A DNA stretch of 64,000 bases from Valencia hispanica (GCA_963556495.2 OY747713.1:43895961-43959960), one strand, 5' to 3'; shown: positions 42,454 to 54,110, counted from the stretch's first letter. Notes: generated by a model not told the origin, from the letters alone. Numbers and translations: made by a program.

Positions 42454-42536
42454 GTCAGGATGGCCGAGCGGTCAAAGGCGCTGCGTTCAGGTCGCAGTCT
42501 CCCCTGGAGGCGTGGGTTCAAATCCCACTTCTGACA
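42454..42536 (+). tRNA. tRNA-Leu (CAG), copy 63
   Basis: Reference fold; spacer ACCCTATGATTCC is unlike others and has no near T4. Confidence 0.9.
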
Positions 42537-42769
42537 AAACCCTATGATTCCAATGCAGACTGTACTAAAAGAGTTGATGTTTAAGGAGGAAGATTTTTTT
42601 GACTCCTGACTACAGTGATTCCGGTGTCTCAATTTGAACAGGTAACATGTGAAATTTTGCCAGTAGTCACTGTGAAAGTAGAACTTTGCTGAACTCTAAA
42701 TCAAACTCCAAGTGCTCTAAGCCGTTGGTGGATATTCAATCCGAAGTACCGGCAAAGCTACAGTATGAG

Positions 42770-42850
42770 GTCAGGATGGCCGAGCGGTCGAAGGCGCTGC
42801 GTTAAGGTCGCAGTCTCCCCTGGAGGGTGGGTTCAAATCCCACTTCTGCA
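42770..42850 (+). pseudogene. tRNA-Leu (AAG) with two 1-nt deletions, copy 64
   Basis: 81 nt: one base lost between the variable arm and T stem, one in the acceptor 3' strand (TTCTGCA). Sits at the start of a deletion-rich stretch that may be an assembly fault. Confidence 0.6.
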
Positions 42851-43078
42851 ACAATAAGCCCTAGCTTTTCCAGCAGACTGTACTAAAAGAGTTGATGTTC
42901 TAAGAGGAAGATTTTTTTGACTCCTGACTACAGTGATTCCGGTGTCTCAATTTGAACAGTAACATGTGAAATTTTCCAGTGTCACTGTGAAAGTAGAACT
43001 TCTGAACTCTAAATCAAATCCAAGTGCTCTAAGCCGTTGGTGGAATTCATCAGAAGTCCGCATCAACTACAGTATGAG
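42840..43078 (+). other. Deletion-rich stretch of array spacer
   Basis: Relative to neighbouring units at least ten single- or few-base losses cluster here (for example AACAGTAACATG for AACAGGTAACATG, TTTTCCAGTGTCAC for TTTTGCCAGTAGTCAC, GAACTTCTGAAC for GAACTTTGCTGAAC). Units on both sides are clean. Confidence 0.7.
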
Positions 43079-43161
43079 GTCAGGATGGCCGAGCGGTCGA
43101 AGGCGCTGCGTTAAGGTCGCAGTCTCCCCTGGAGGCGTGGGTTCAAATCCCACTTCTGACA
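43079..43161 (+). tRNA. tRNA-Leu (AAG), copy 65
   Basis: Reference fold despite a corrupted upstream spacer. Near T4. Confidence 0.9.
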
Positions 43162-43397
43162 ACAACACCTCCCCTTTTCCAAGCAGACTGTACTAAAAGA
43201 GTTGATGTTTAAGGAGGAAGATTTTTTTGACTCCTGACTACAGTGATTCCGGTGTCTCAATTTGAACAGGTAACATGTGAAATTTTGCCAGTCGTCACTG
43301 TGAAAGTAGAACTTTGCTGAACTCTAAATCAAACTCCAAGTGCTCTAAGCCGTTGGTGGATATTCAATCCAAAGGTACCGCAAAGCTACAGTATGAG

Positions 43398-43480
43398 GTC
43401 AGGATGGCCGAGCGGTCAAAGGCGCTGCGTTCAGGTCGCAGTCTCCCCTGGAGGCGTGGGTTCAAATCCCACTTCTGACA
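43398..43480 (+). tRNA. tRNA-Leu (CAG), copy 66
   Basis: Reference fold, near T4. Confidence 0.92.
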
Positions 43481-43709
43481 ACAAGCCCTAGCTTTTCCCA
43501 TGCAGACTGCACTAAAATAGTTGCTGTTTAAGAAGGAAGATTATCTGACTACAGTGATTCCGGTGTCTCAATTTGAACAGGTAACATGTGAAATTTTGCC
43601 AGTAGTCACTGTGAAAGTAGAACTTTGCTGAACTCTAAATCAAACTCCAAGTGTTCTAAGCCGTTGGTGGATATTCAATCCAAAGTTACCCGCAAAGCTA
43701 CAGTATGAG

Positions 43710-43792
43710 GTCAGGATGGCCGAGCGGTCAAAGGCGCTGCGTTAAGGTCGCAGTCTCCCCTGGAGGCGTGGGTTCAAATCCCACTTCTGACA
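43710..43792 (+). tRNA. tRNA-Leu (AAG), copy 67
   Basis: Reference fold, A20b; CAG-type spacer with near T4. Confidence 0.9.
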
Positions 43793-44029
43793 ATAAGCCC
43801 TAGCTTTTCCCAAGCAGACTGTACTAAAAGAGTTGATGTTTAAGGAGGAAGATTTTTTTGACTCCTGACTACAGTGATTCCGGTGTCTCAATTTGAACAG
43901 GTAACATGTGAAATTTTGCCAGTCGTCACTGTGAAAGTAGAACTTTGCTGAACTCTAAATCAAACTCCAAGTGCTCTAAGCCGTTGGTGGATATTCAATC
44001 CAAAGTTACCCGCAAAGCTACAGTATGAG

Positions 44030-44111
44030 GTCAGGATGGCCGAGCGGTCGAAGGCGCTGCTTAAGGTCGCAGTCTCCCCTGGAGGCGTGGGTTCAAATCC
44101 CACTTCTGACA
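44030..44111 (+). pseudogene. tRNA-Leu (AAG), G31 deleted, copy 68
   Basis: 82 nt; the anticodon 5' strand reads CTGC before TTAAGGT. No near T4. Confidence 0.65.
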
Positions 44112-44348
44112 ACAACACCTCCCCTATTCCAAGCAGACTGTACTAAAAGAGTTGATGTTTAAGGAGGAAGATTTTTTTGACTCCTGACTACAGTGATTCC
44201 GGTGTCTCAATTTGAACAGGTAACATGTGAAATTTTGCCAGTCGTCACTGTGAAAGTAGAACTTTGCTGAACTCTAAATCAAACTCCAAGTGCTCTAAGC
44301 CGTTGGTGGATATTCAATCCAAAGTTACCCGCAAAGCTACAGTATGAG

Positions 44349-44431
44349 GTCAGGATGGCCGAGCGGTCGAAGGCGCTGCGTTAAGGTCGCAGTCTCCCCT
44401 GGAGGCGTGGGTTCAAATCCCACTTCTGACA
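44349..44431 (+). tRNA. tRNA-Leu (AAG), copy 69
   Basis: Reference fold. No near T4. Confidence 0.9.
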
Positions 44432-44668
44432 ACAACACCTCCCCTATTCCAAGCAGACTGTACTAAAAGAGTTGATGTTTAAGGAGGAAGATTTTTTTGA
44501 CTCCTGACTACAGTGATTCCGGTGTCTCAATTTGAACAGGTAACATGTGAAATTTTGCCAGTCGTCACTGTGAAAGTAGAACTTTGCTGAACTCTAAATC
44601 AAACTCCAAGTGCTCTAAGCCGTTGGTGGATATTCAATCCAAAGGTACCAGCAAAGCTACAGTATGAG

Positions 44669-44751
44669 GTCAGGATGGCCGAGCAGTCAAAGGCGCTGCG
44701 TTCAGGTCGCAGTCTCCCCTGGAGGCGTGGGTTCAAATCCCACTTCTGACA
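44669..44751 (+). tRNA. tRNA-Leu (CAG), G18A, copy 70
   Basis: Stems intact, near T4. Confidence 0.77.
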
Positions 44752-44979
44752 ACAAGCCCTTGCTTTTCCCATGCAGACTGCACTAAAATAGTTGCTGTTT
44801 AAGAAGGAAGATTATCTGACTACAGTGATTCCGTGTCTCAATTTGAACAGGTAACATGTGAAATTTTGCCAGTAGTCACTGTGAAAGTAGAACTTTGCTG
44901 AACTCTAAATCAAACTCCAAGTGCTCTAAGCCATTGGTGGATATTCAATCCAAAGGTACCTGCAAAGCTACAGTACAAT

Positions 44980-45062
44980 GTCAGGATGGCCAAGCGGCCA
45001 AGGGCGCTACTTTCAGGTCGCAGTCTCCCCTGAAGGCGTGAGTTCAAAATCCACTTCTGACA
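44980..45062 (+). pseudogene. tRNA-Leu relict, copy 71
   Basis: Identical in type to copy 55. Confidence 0.7.
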
Positions 45063-45651
45063 TCTTTGTATGATTTCAATGAGGTGATACACAAACATAC
45101 TGTGCTTGATGGGATCATGTTTTGGCAAGAAGATGTTTGCAAAGTTTCCACTTGCTTGGTTAAAGGCAGAACAAGAGTCTCTGGTCAGATAAGCCAACAT
45201 CCGTCAGAGATGTCAGAGACCTCGCTAGGTGTAAAGGCAGTGGTTTACTCTAGAATTTGCTTAAGTAAGCACTATAGTACCTTAACACACCATAAACAGG
45301 ATGTGTTTTGTTAAAAGACATTCCATGCTTCTCTTTATCTTGGATGAATGTCCCTTTTCAAAGTCCTCAAATCTTGGCCATTGAACTTTGTAGATTATTG
45401 CCGATATTTCATGTTTTACACAAAGCTTGTATCACGGCTATACGTAAGTAGGGACCACAGGAATGCACAGAATACCTATTGGTGGTATAAAAGAAATACA
45501 AACTGTAGGTATAAACTGGAGCAAAATGTGGTCAATTTTCCAGGGTGTTACAAGCTAAACAGTCAACAAAGTACATATCACATTCACACGTGCTCGTCAC
45601 GCTTCCGTGGGTACAGTTTGCAGAAGTGCCTGCATCACATATCCGTGAGAC

Positions 45652-45734
45652 GTCAGGATGGCCGAGCGGTCGAAGGCGCTGCGTTAAGGTCGCAGTCTCC
45701 CCTGGAGGCGTGGGTTCAAATCCCACTTCTGACA
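45652..45734 (+). tRNA. tRNA-Leu (AAG), copy 72
   Basis: Reference fold; the only higher-order AAG gene whose spacer reads CCCCTATTCC, so no near T4. Confidence 0.9.
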
Positions 45735-45971
45735 ACAACACCTCCCCTATTCCAAGCAGACTGTACTAAAAGAGTTGATGTTTAAGGAGGAAGATTTTTT
45801 TGACTCCTGACTACAGTGATTCCGGTGTCTCAATTTGAACAGGTAACATGTGAAATTTTGCCAGTAGTCACTGTGAAAGTAGAACTTTGCTGAACTCTAA
45901 ATCAAACGCCAAGTGCTCTAAGCCGTTGGTGGATATTCAATCCAAAGGTACCAGCAAAACTACAGTATGAG

Positions 45972-46054
45972 GTCAGGATGGCCGAGCGGTCAAAGGCGCT
46001 GCGTTCAGGTCGCAGTCTCCCCTGGAGGCGTGGGTTCAAATCCCACTTCTGACA
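45972..46054 (+). tRNA. tRNA-Leu (CAG), copy 73
   Basis: Reference fold, near T4. Confidence 0.93.
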
Positions 46055-46283
46055 ACAAGCCCTTGCTTTTCCCATGCAGGCTGCACTAAAATAGTTGCTA
46101 TTTAAGAAGGAAGATTATCTGACTACAGTGATTCCGTTGTTTAAATTTGAACAGGTAACATGTGAAATTTTGCCAGTAGTCACTGTGAAAGTAGAACTTT
46201 GCTGAACTCTAAATCAAACTCCAAGTGCTCTAAGCCATTGGTGGATATTCAATCCAAAGGTACCAGCAAAACTACAGTATGAG

Positions 46284-46366
46284 GTCAGGATGGCCGAGCG
46301 GTCAAAGGCGCTGCGTTCAGGTCGCAGTCTCCCCTGAAGGCGTGAGTTCAAAATCCACTTCTGACA
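46284..46366 (+). pseudogene. tRNA-Leu (CAG) chimera, copy 74
   Basis: Intact 5' portion with normal anticodon arm joined to a relict variable arm and T arm, as copy 58 but with G13 normal; the upstream spacer is also of CAG-gene type (GGTACCAGCAAAAC). Confidence 0.65.
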
Positions 46367-46955
46367 TCTTTGTATGATTTCAATGAGGTGATACACAAAC
46401 ATACTGTGCTTGATGGGATCATATTTTGGCAAGAAGATGTTTGCAAAGTTTCCACTTGCTTGGTTAAAGGCAGAACAAGAGTCTCTGGTCAGATAAGCCA
46501 ACATCCATCAGAGATGTCAGAGACCTCGCTAGGAGTAAAGGCAGTGGTTTACTCTAGAATTTGCTTAAGTAAGCACTATAGTACCTTAACACACCATAAA
46601 CAGGATGTGTTTTGTTAAAAGACATTCCATGCTTCTCTTTATCTTGGATGAATGTCCCTTTTCAAAGTCCTCAAATCTTGGCCATTGAACTTTGTAGATT
46701 ATTGCCGATATTTCATGTTTTACACAAAGCTTGTATCACGGCTATACGTAAGTAGGGACCACAGGAATGCACAGAATACCTATTGGTGGTATAAAAGAAA
46801 TACAAACTGTAGGTATAAACTGGAGCAAAATGTGGTCAATTTTCCAGGGTGTTACAAGCTAAACAGTCAACAAAGTACATATCACATTCACACGTGCTCG
46901 TCACGCTTCCGTGGGTACAGTTTGCAGAAGTGCCTGCATCACATATCCGTGAGAC

Positions 46956-47038
46956 GTCAGGATGGCCGAGCGGTCGAAGGCGCTGCGTTAAGGTCGCAGT
47001 CTCCCCTGGAGGCGTGGGTTCAAATCCCACTTCTGACA
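46956..47038 (+). tRNA. tRNA-Leu (AAG), copy 75
   Basis: Reference fold, near T4. Confidence 0.93.
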
Positions 47039-47274
47039 ACAACACCTCCCCTTTTCCAAGCAGACTGTACTAAAAGAGTTGATGTTTAAGGAGGAAGATT
47101 TTTTGACTCCTGACTACAGTGATTCCGGTGTCTCAATTTGAACAGGTAACATGTGAAATTTTGCCAGTAGTCACTGTGAAAGTAGAACTTTGCTGAACTC
47201 TAAATCAAACTCCAAGTGCTCTAAGCCGTTGGTGGATATTCAATCCAAAGGTACCAGCAAAACTACAGTATGAG

Positions 47275-47357
47275 GTCAGGATGGCCGAGCGGTCAAAGGC
47301 GCTGCGTTCAGGTCGCAGTCTCCCCTGGAGGCGTGGGTTCAAATCCCACTTCTGACA
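47275..47357 (+). tRNA. tRNA-Leu (CAG), copy 76
   Basis: Reference fold, near T4. Confidence 0.93.
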
Positions 47358-47586
47358 ACAAGCCCTTGCTTTTCCCATGCAGGCTGCACTAAAATAGTTG
47401 CTGTTTAAGAAGGAAGATTATCTGACTACAGTGATTCCGTTGTTTAAATTTGAACAGGTAACATGTGAAATTTTGCCAGTAGTCACTGTGAAAGTAGAAC
47501 TTTGCTGAACTCTAAATCAAACTCCAAGTGCTCTAAGCCATTGGTGGATATTCAATCCAAAGGTACCTGCAAAGCTACAGTACAAT

Positions 47587-47669
47587 GTCAGGATGGCCAA
47601 GCGGCCAAGGGCGCTACTTTCAGGTCGCAGTCTCCCCTGAAGGCGTGAGTTCAAAATCCACTTCTGACA
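47587..47669 (+). pseudogene. tRNA-Leu relict, copy 77
   Basis: As copy 55. Confidence 0.7.
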
Positions 47670-48258
47670 TCTTTGTATGATTTCAATGAGGTGATACACA
47701 AACATACTGTGCTTGATGGGATCATGTTTTGGCAAGAAGATGTTTGCAAAGTTTCCACTTGCTTGGTTAAAGGCAGAACAAGAGTCTCTGGTCAGATAAG
47801 CCAACATCCGTCAGAGATGTCAGAGACCTCGCTAGGTGTAAAGGCAGTGGTTTACTCTAGAATTTGCTTAAGTAAGCACTATAGTACCTTAACACACCAT
47901 AAACAGGATGTGTTTTGTTAAAAGACATTCCATGCTTCTCTTTATCTTGGATGAATGTCCCTTTTCAAAGTCCTCAAATCTTGGCCATTGAACTTTGTAG
48001 ATTATTGCCGATATTTCATGTTTTACACAAAGCTTGTATCACGGCTATACGTAAGTAGGGACCACAGGAATGCACAGAATACCTATTGGTGGTATAAAAG
48101 AAATACAAACTGTAGGTATAAACTGGAGCAAAATGTGGTCAATTTTCCAGGTTGTTACAAGCTAAACAGTCAACAAAGTACATATCACATTCACACGTGC
48201 TCGTCACGCTTCCGTGGGTACAGTTTGCAGAAGTGCCTGCATCACATATCCGTGAGAC

Positions 48259-48341
48259 GTCAGGATGGCCGAGCGGTCGAAGGCGCTGCGTTAAGGTCGC
48301 AGTCTCCCCTGGAGGCGTGGGTTCAAATCCCACTTCTGACA
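48259..48341 (+). tRNA. tRNA-Leu (AAG), copy 78
   Basis: Reference fold, near T4. Confidence 0.93.
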
Positions 48342-48578
48342 ACAACACCTCCCCTTTTCCAAGCAGACTGTACTAAAAGAGTTGATGTTTAAGGAGGAAG
48401 ATTTTTTTGACTCCTGACTACAGTGATTCCGGTGTCTCAATTTGAACAGGTAACATGTGAAATTTTGCCAGTAGTCACTGTGAAAGTAGAACTTTGCTGA
48501 ACTCTAAATCAAACTCCAAGTGCTCTAAGCCGTTGGTGGATATTCAATCCAAAGGTACCAGCAAAACTACAGTATGAG

Positions 48579-48661
48579 GTCAGGATGGCCGAGCGGTCAA
48601 AGGCGCTGCGTTCAGGTCGCAGTCTCCCCTGGAGGCGTGGGTTCAAATCCCACTTCTGACA
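48579..48661 (+). tRNA. tRNA-Leu (CAG), copy 79
   Basis: Reference fold, near T4. Confidence 0.93.
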
Positions 48662-48890
48662 ACAAGCCCTTGCTTTTCCCATGCAGGCTGCACTAAAATA
48701 GTTGCTGTTTAAGAAGGAAGATTATCTGACTACAGTCATTCCGGTGTCTCAATTTGAACAGGTAACATGTGAAATTTTGCCAGTAGTCACTGTGAAAGTA
48801 GAACTTTGCTGAACTCTAAATCAAACTCCAAGTGCTCTAAGCCATTGGTGGATATTCAATCCAAAGGTACCTGCAAAGCTACAGTACAAT

Positions 48891-48973
48891 GTCAGGATGG
48901 CCAAGCGGCCAAGGGCGCTACTTTCAGGTCGCAGTCTCCCCTGAAGGCGTGAGTTCAAAATCCACTTCTGACA
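48891..48973 (+). pseudogene. tRNA-Leu relict, copy 80
   Basis: As copy 55. Confidence 0.7.
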
Positions 48974-49562
48974 TCTTTGTATGATTTCAATGAGGTGATA
49001 CACAAACATACTGTGCTTGATGGGATCATGTTTTGGCAAGAAGATGTTTGCAAAGTTTCCACTTGCTTGGTTAAAGGCAGAACAAGAGTCTCTGGTCAGA
49101 TAAGCCAACATCCGTCAGAGATGTCAGAGACCTCGCTAGGTGTAAAGGCAGTGGTTTACTCTAGAATTTGCTTAAGTAAGCACTATAGTACCTTAACACA
49201 CCATAAACAGGATGTGTTTTGTTAAAAGACATTCCATGCTTCTCTTTATCTTGGATGAATGTCCCTTTTCAAAGTCCTCAAATGTTGGCCATTGAACTTT
49301 GTAGATTATTGCCGATATTTCATGTTTTACACAAAGCTTGTATCACGGCTATACGTAAGTAGGGACCACAGGAATGCACAGAATACCTATTGGTGGTATA
49401 AAAGAAATACAAACTGTAGGTATAAACTGGAGCAAAATGTGGTCAATTTTCCAGGGTGTTACAAGCTAAACAGTCAACAAAGTACATATCACATTCACAC
49501 GTGCTCGTCACGCTTCCGTGGGTACAGTTTGCAGAAGTGCCTGCATCACATATCCGTGAGAC

Positions 49563-49645
49563 GTCAGGATGGCCGAGCGGTCGAAGGCGCTGCGTTAAGG
49601 TCGCAGTCTCCCCTGGAGGCGTGGGTTCAAATCCCACTTCCGACA
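49563..49645 (+). tRNA. tRNA-Leu (AAG), copy 81
   Basis: A4·C69 mismatch (TTCCGAC); near T4. Confidence 0.83.
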
Positions 49646-49880
49646 ACAACACCTCCCCTTTTCCAAGCAGACTGTACTAAAAGAGTTGATGTTTAAGGAG
49701 GAAGATTTTTGACTCCTGACTACAGTGATTCCGGTGTCTCAATTTGAACAGGTAACATGTGAAATTTTGCCAGTAGTCACTGTGAAAGTAGAACTTTGCT
49801 GAACTCTAAATCAAACTCCAAGTGCTCTAAGCCGTTGGTGGATATTCAATCCAAAGGTACCAGCAAAACTACAGTATGAG

Positions 49881-49963
49881 GTCAGGATGGCCGAGCGGTC
49901 GAAGGCGCTGCGTTAAGGTCGCAGTCTCCCCTGGAGGCGTGGGTTCAAATCCCACTTCTGACA
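49881..49963 (+). tRNA. tRNA-Leu (AAG), copy 82
   Basis: Reference fold in the position where a CAG gene would stand; near T4. Confidence 0.9.
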
Positions 49964-50198
49964 ACAAGCCCTGCTTTTCCAAGCAGACTGTACTAAAAGA
50001 GTTGATGTTTAAGAAGGAAGATTTTTTTGACTCCTGACTACAGTGATTCCGGTGTCTCAATTTGAACAGGTAACATGTGAAATTTTGCCAGTAGTCACTG
50101 TGAAAGTAGAACTTTGCTGAACTCTAAATCAAACTCCAAGTGCTCTAAGCCGTTGGTGGATATTCAATCCAAAGGTACCAGCAAAGCTACAGTATGAG

Positions 50199-50281
50199 GT
50201 CAAGATGGCCGAGCAGTCAAAGGCGCTGCGTTCAGGTCGCAGTCTCCCCTGGATGCGTGGGTTCAAATCCCACTTCTGACA
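50199..50281 (+). pseudogene. tRNA-Leu (CAG), degenerate, copy 83
   Basis: A5·C68, G18A, altered variable arm (GGATGC); T stem intact. No near T4. Confidence 0.55.
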
Positions 50282-50518
50282 ACAACACCTCCCCTATTCC
50301 AAGCAGACTGTACTAAAAGAGTTGATGTTTAAGGAGGAAGATTTTTTTGACTCCTGACTACAGTGATTCCGGTGTCTCAATTTGAACAGGTAACATGTGA
50401 AATTTTGCCAGTCGTCACTGTGAAAGTAGAACTTTGCTGAACTCTAAATCAAACTCCAAGTGCTCTAAGCCGTTGGTGGATATTCAATCCAAAGGTACCG
50501 GCAAAGCTACAGTATGAG

Positions 50519-50601
50519 GTCAAGATGGCCGAGCAGTCAAAGGCGCTGCGTTCAGGTCGCAGTCTCCCCTGGAGGGTTGGGTTCAAATCCCACTTCTGAC
50601 A
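50519..50601 (+). pseudogene. tRNA-Leu (CAG), degenerate, copy 84
   Basis: A5·C68, G18A, T49·C65, here with an AAG-type spacer and no near T4. Confidence 0.55.
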
Positions 50602-50839
50602 ACAACACCTCCCCTATTCCAAGCCGACTGTACTAAAAGAGTTGATGTTAAAGGAGGAAGATTTTTTTGACTCCTGACTACAGTGATTCCGGTGTCTCAA
50701 TTTGAACAGGTAACGTGTGAAATTTTGCCAGTCGTCACTGTGAAAGTAGAAGTTTGTTGAACTCTAAAATCAAACTCCAAGTGCTCTAAGCCGTTGGTGG
50801 ATATTCAATCCAAAGGTACCCGCAAAGCTACAGTATGAG

Positions 50840-50922
50840 GTCAGGATTGCCGAGCGGTCGAAGGCGCTGCGTTAAGGTCGCAGTCTCCCCTGGAGGGTTG
50901 GGTTCAAATCCCACTTCCGACA
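50840..50922 (+). pseudogene. tRNA-Leu (AAG), degenerate, copy 85
   Basis: G10T (TTGCC) breaks the D stem and A box; T49·C65; A4·C69. Near T4. An AAG body with a degenerate-CAG 3' half. Confidence 0.55.
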
Positions 50923-51159
50923 ATAAGCCCTAGCTTTTCCCAAGCAGACTGTACTAAAAGAGTTGATGTTTAAGGAGGAAGATTTTTTTGACTCCTGACT
51001 ACAGTGATTCCGGTGTCTCAATTTGAACAGGTAACATGTGAAATTTTGTCAGTAGTCACTGTGAAAGTAGAACTTTGCTGAACTCTAAATCAAACTCCAA
51101 GTGCTCTAAGCCGTTGGTGGATATTCAATCCGAAGTTACCCGCAAAGCTACAGTATGAG

Positions 51160-51242
51160 GTCAGGATGGCCGAGCGGTCGAAGGCGCTGCGTTAAGGTTG
51201 CAGTCTCCCCTGGAGGCGTGGGTTCAAATCCCACTTCTGACA
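51160..51242 (+). tRNA. tRNA-Leu (AAG), copy 86
   Basis: G31·T39 wobble. No near T4. Confidence 0.85.
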
Positions 51243-51479
51243 ACAACACCTCCCCTATTCCAAGCAGACTGTAGTAAAAGAGTTGATGTTTAAGGAGGAA
51301 GATTTTTTTGACTCCTGACTACAGTGATTCCGGTGTCTCAATTTGAACAGGTAACATGTGAAATTTTGCCAGTAGTCACTGTGAAAGTAGAACTTTGCTG
51401 AACTCTAAATCAAACTCCAAGTGCTCTAAGCCGTTGGTGGATATTCAATCCAAAGGTACCGGCAAAGCTACAGTATGAG

Positions 51480-51562
51480 GTCAGGATGGCCGAGCGGTCA
51501 AAGGCGCTGCGTTCAGGTCGCAGTCTCCCCTGGAGGCGTGGGTTCAAATCCCACTTCTGACA
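51480..51562 (+). tRNA. tRNA-Leu (CAG), copy 87
   Basis: Reference fold, near T4. Confidence 0.92.
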
Positions 51563-51792
51563 ACAAGCCCTAGCTTTTCCCATGCAGGCTGCACTAAAAT
51601 AGTTGCTTTTTAAGAAGGAAGATTATCTGACTACAGTGATTCCGGTTGTTTAAATTTGAACAGGTAACATGTGAAATTTTGCCAGTAGTCACTGTGAAAG
51701 TAGAACTTTGCTGAACTCTAAATCAAACTCCAAGTGCTCTAAGCCATTGGTGGATATTCAATCCAAAGGTACCTGCAAAGCTACAGTACAAT

Positions 51793-51875
51793 GTCAGGAT
51801 GGCCAAGCGGCCAAGGGCGCTACTTTCAGGTCGCAGTCTCCCCTGAAGGCGTGAGTTCAAAATCCACTTCTGACA
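51793..51875 (+). pseudogene. tRNA-Leu relict, copy 88
   Basis: As copy 55. Confidence 0.7.
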
Positions 51876-52464
51876 TCTTTGTATGATTTCAATGAGGTGA
51901 TACACAAACATACTGTGCTTGATGGGATCATGTTTTGGCAAGAAGATGTTTGCAAAGTTTCCACTTGCTTGGTTAAAGGCAGAACAAGAGTCTCTGGTCA
52001 GATAAGCCAACATCCGTCAGAGATGTCAGAGACCTCGCTAGGTGTAAAGGCAGTGGTTTACTCTAGAATTTGCTTAAGTAAGCACTATAGTACCTTAACA
52101 CACCATAAACAGGATGTGTTTTGTTAAAAGACATTCCATGCTTCTCTTTATCTTGGATGAATGTCCCTTTTCAAAGTCCTCAAATGTTGGCCATTGAACT
52201 TTGTAGATTATTGCCGATATTTCATGTTTTACACAAAGCTTGTATCACGGCTATACGTAAGTAGGGACCACAGGAATGCACAGAATACCTATTGGTGGTA
52301 TAAAAGAAATACAAACTGTAGGTATAAACTGGAGCAAAATGTGGTCAATTTTCCAGGGTGTTACAAGCTAAACAGTCAACAAAGTACATATCACATTCAC
52401 ACGTGCTCGTCACGCTTCCGTGGGTACAGTTTGCAGAAGTGCCTGCATCACATATCCGTGAGAC

Positions 52465-52547
52465 GTCAGGATGGCCGAGCGGTCGAAGGCGCTGCGTTAA
52501 GGTCGCAGTCTCCCCTGGAGGCGTGGGTTCAAATCCCACTTCTGACA
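52465..52547 (+). tRNA. tRNA-Leu (AAG), copy 89
   Basis: Reference fold, near T4. Confidence 0.93.
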
Positions 52548-52783
52548 ACAACACCTCCCCTTTTCCAAGCAGACTGTACTAAAAGAGTTGATGTTTAAGG
52601 AGGAAGATTTTTTGACTCCTGACTACAGTGATTCCGGTGTCTCAATTTGAACAGGTAACATGTGAAATTTTGCCAGTAGTCACTGTGAAAGTAGAACTTT
52701 GCTGAACTCTAAATCAAACGCCAAGTGCTCTAAGCCGTTGGTGGATATTCAATCCAAAGGTACCAGCAAAACTACAGTATGAG

Positions 52784-52866
52784 GTCAGGATGGCCGAGCG
52801 GTCAAAGGCGCTGCGTTCAGGTCGCAGTCTCCCCTGGAGGCGTGGGTTCAAATCCCACTTCTGACA
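52784..52866 (+). tRNA. tRNA-Leu (CAG), copy 90
   Basis: Reference fold, near T4. Confidence 0.93.
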
Positions 52867-53095
52867 ACAAGCCCTTGCTTTTCCCATGCAGGCTGCACTA
52901 AAATAGTTGCTTTTTAAGAAGGAAGATTATCTGACTACAGTGATTCCTGTGTCTCAATTTGAACAGGTAACATGTGAAATTTTGCCAGTAGTCACTGTGA
53001 AAGTAGAACTTTGCTGAACTCTAAATCAAACTCCAAGTGCTCTAAGCCATTGGTGGATATTCAATCCAAAGGTACCTGCAAAGCTACAGTACAAT

Positions 53096-53178
53096 GTCAG
53101 GATGGCCAAGCGGCCAAGGGCGCTACTTTCAGGTCGCAGTCTCCCCTGAAGGCGTGAGTTCAAAATCCACTTCTGACA
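53096..53178 (+). pseudogene. tRNA-Leu relict, copy 91
   Basis: As copy 55. Confidence 0.7.
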
Positions 53179-53767
53179 TCTTTGTATGATTTCAATGAGG
53201 TGATACACAAACATACTGTGCTTGATGGGATCATGTTTTGGCAAGAAGATGTTTGCAAAGTTTCCACTTGCTTGGTTAAAGGCAGAACAAGAGTCTCTGG
53301 TCAGATAAGCCAACATCCGTCAGAGATGTCAGAGACCTCGCTAGGTGTAAAGGCAGTGGTTTACTCTAGAATTTGCTTAAGTAAGCACTATAGTACCTTA
53401 ACACACCATAAACAGGATGTGTTTTGTTAAAAGACATTCCATGCTTCTCTTTATCTTGGATGAATGTCCCTTTTCAAAGTCCTCAAATGTTGGCCATTGA
53501 ACTTTGTAGATTATTGCCGATATTTCATGTTTTACACAAAGCTTGTATCACGGCTATACGTAAGTAGGGACCACAGGAATGCACAGAATACCTATTGGTG
53601 GTATAAAAGAAATACAAACTGTAGGTATAAACTGGAGCAAAATGTGGTCAATTTTCCAGGTTGTTACAAGCTAAACAGTCAACAAAGTACATATCACATT
53701 CACACGTGCTCGTCACGCTTCCGTGGGTACAGTTTGCAGAAGTGCCTGCATCACATATCCGTGAGAC

Positions 53768-53849
53768 GTCAGGATGGCCGAGCGGTCGAAGGCGCTGCGT
53801 TAAGGTCGCAGTCTCCCCTGGAGGCGTGGGTTCAAATCCCACTTCGACA
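53768..53849 (+). tRNA. tRNA-Leu (AAG), 1-nt acceptor deletion, copy 92
   Basis: 82 nt: the 3' strand reads TTCGAC. It borders the partial duplication at 53,986, so the deletion may be an assembly fault. Near T4. Confidence 0.65.
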
Positions 53850-54110
53850 ACAACACCTCCCCTTTTCCAAGCAGACTGTACTAAAAGAGTTGATGTTTAA
53901 GGAGGAAGATTATTTGACTCCTGACTACAGTGATTCCGGTGTCTCAATTTGAACAGGTAACATGTGAAATTTTGCCAGTAGTCACTTCGACAACAACACC
54001 TCCCTTTCCAAGCAGACTGTACTAAAAGAGTTGATGTTTAAGGAGGAAGATTTTTGACTCCTGACTACAGTGATTCCGGTGTCTCAAACAGGTAACATGT
54101 GAGTCACTGT
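53843..54110 (+). other. Imperfect local duplication with deletions
   Basis: CTTCGACAACAACACCTCC at 53,843 recurs at 53,985 and is followed by the same spacer shortened by several losses (CTCAAACAGGT for CTCAATTTGAACAGGT, GTGAGTCACTG for a longer segment). It accounts for this unit being 1,424 bp instead of 1,303. Confidence 0.75.
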
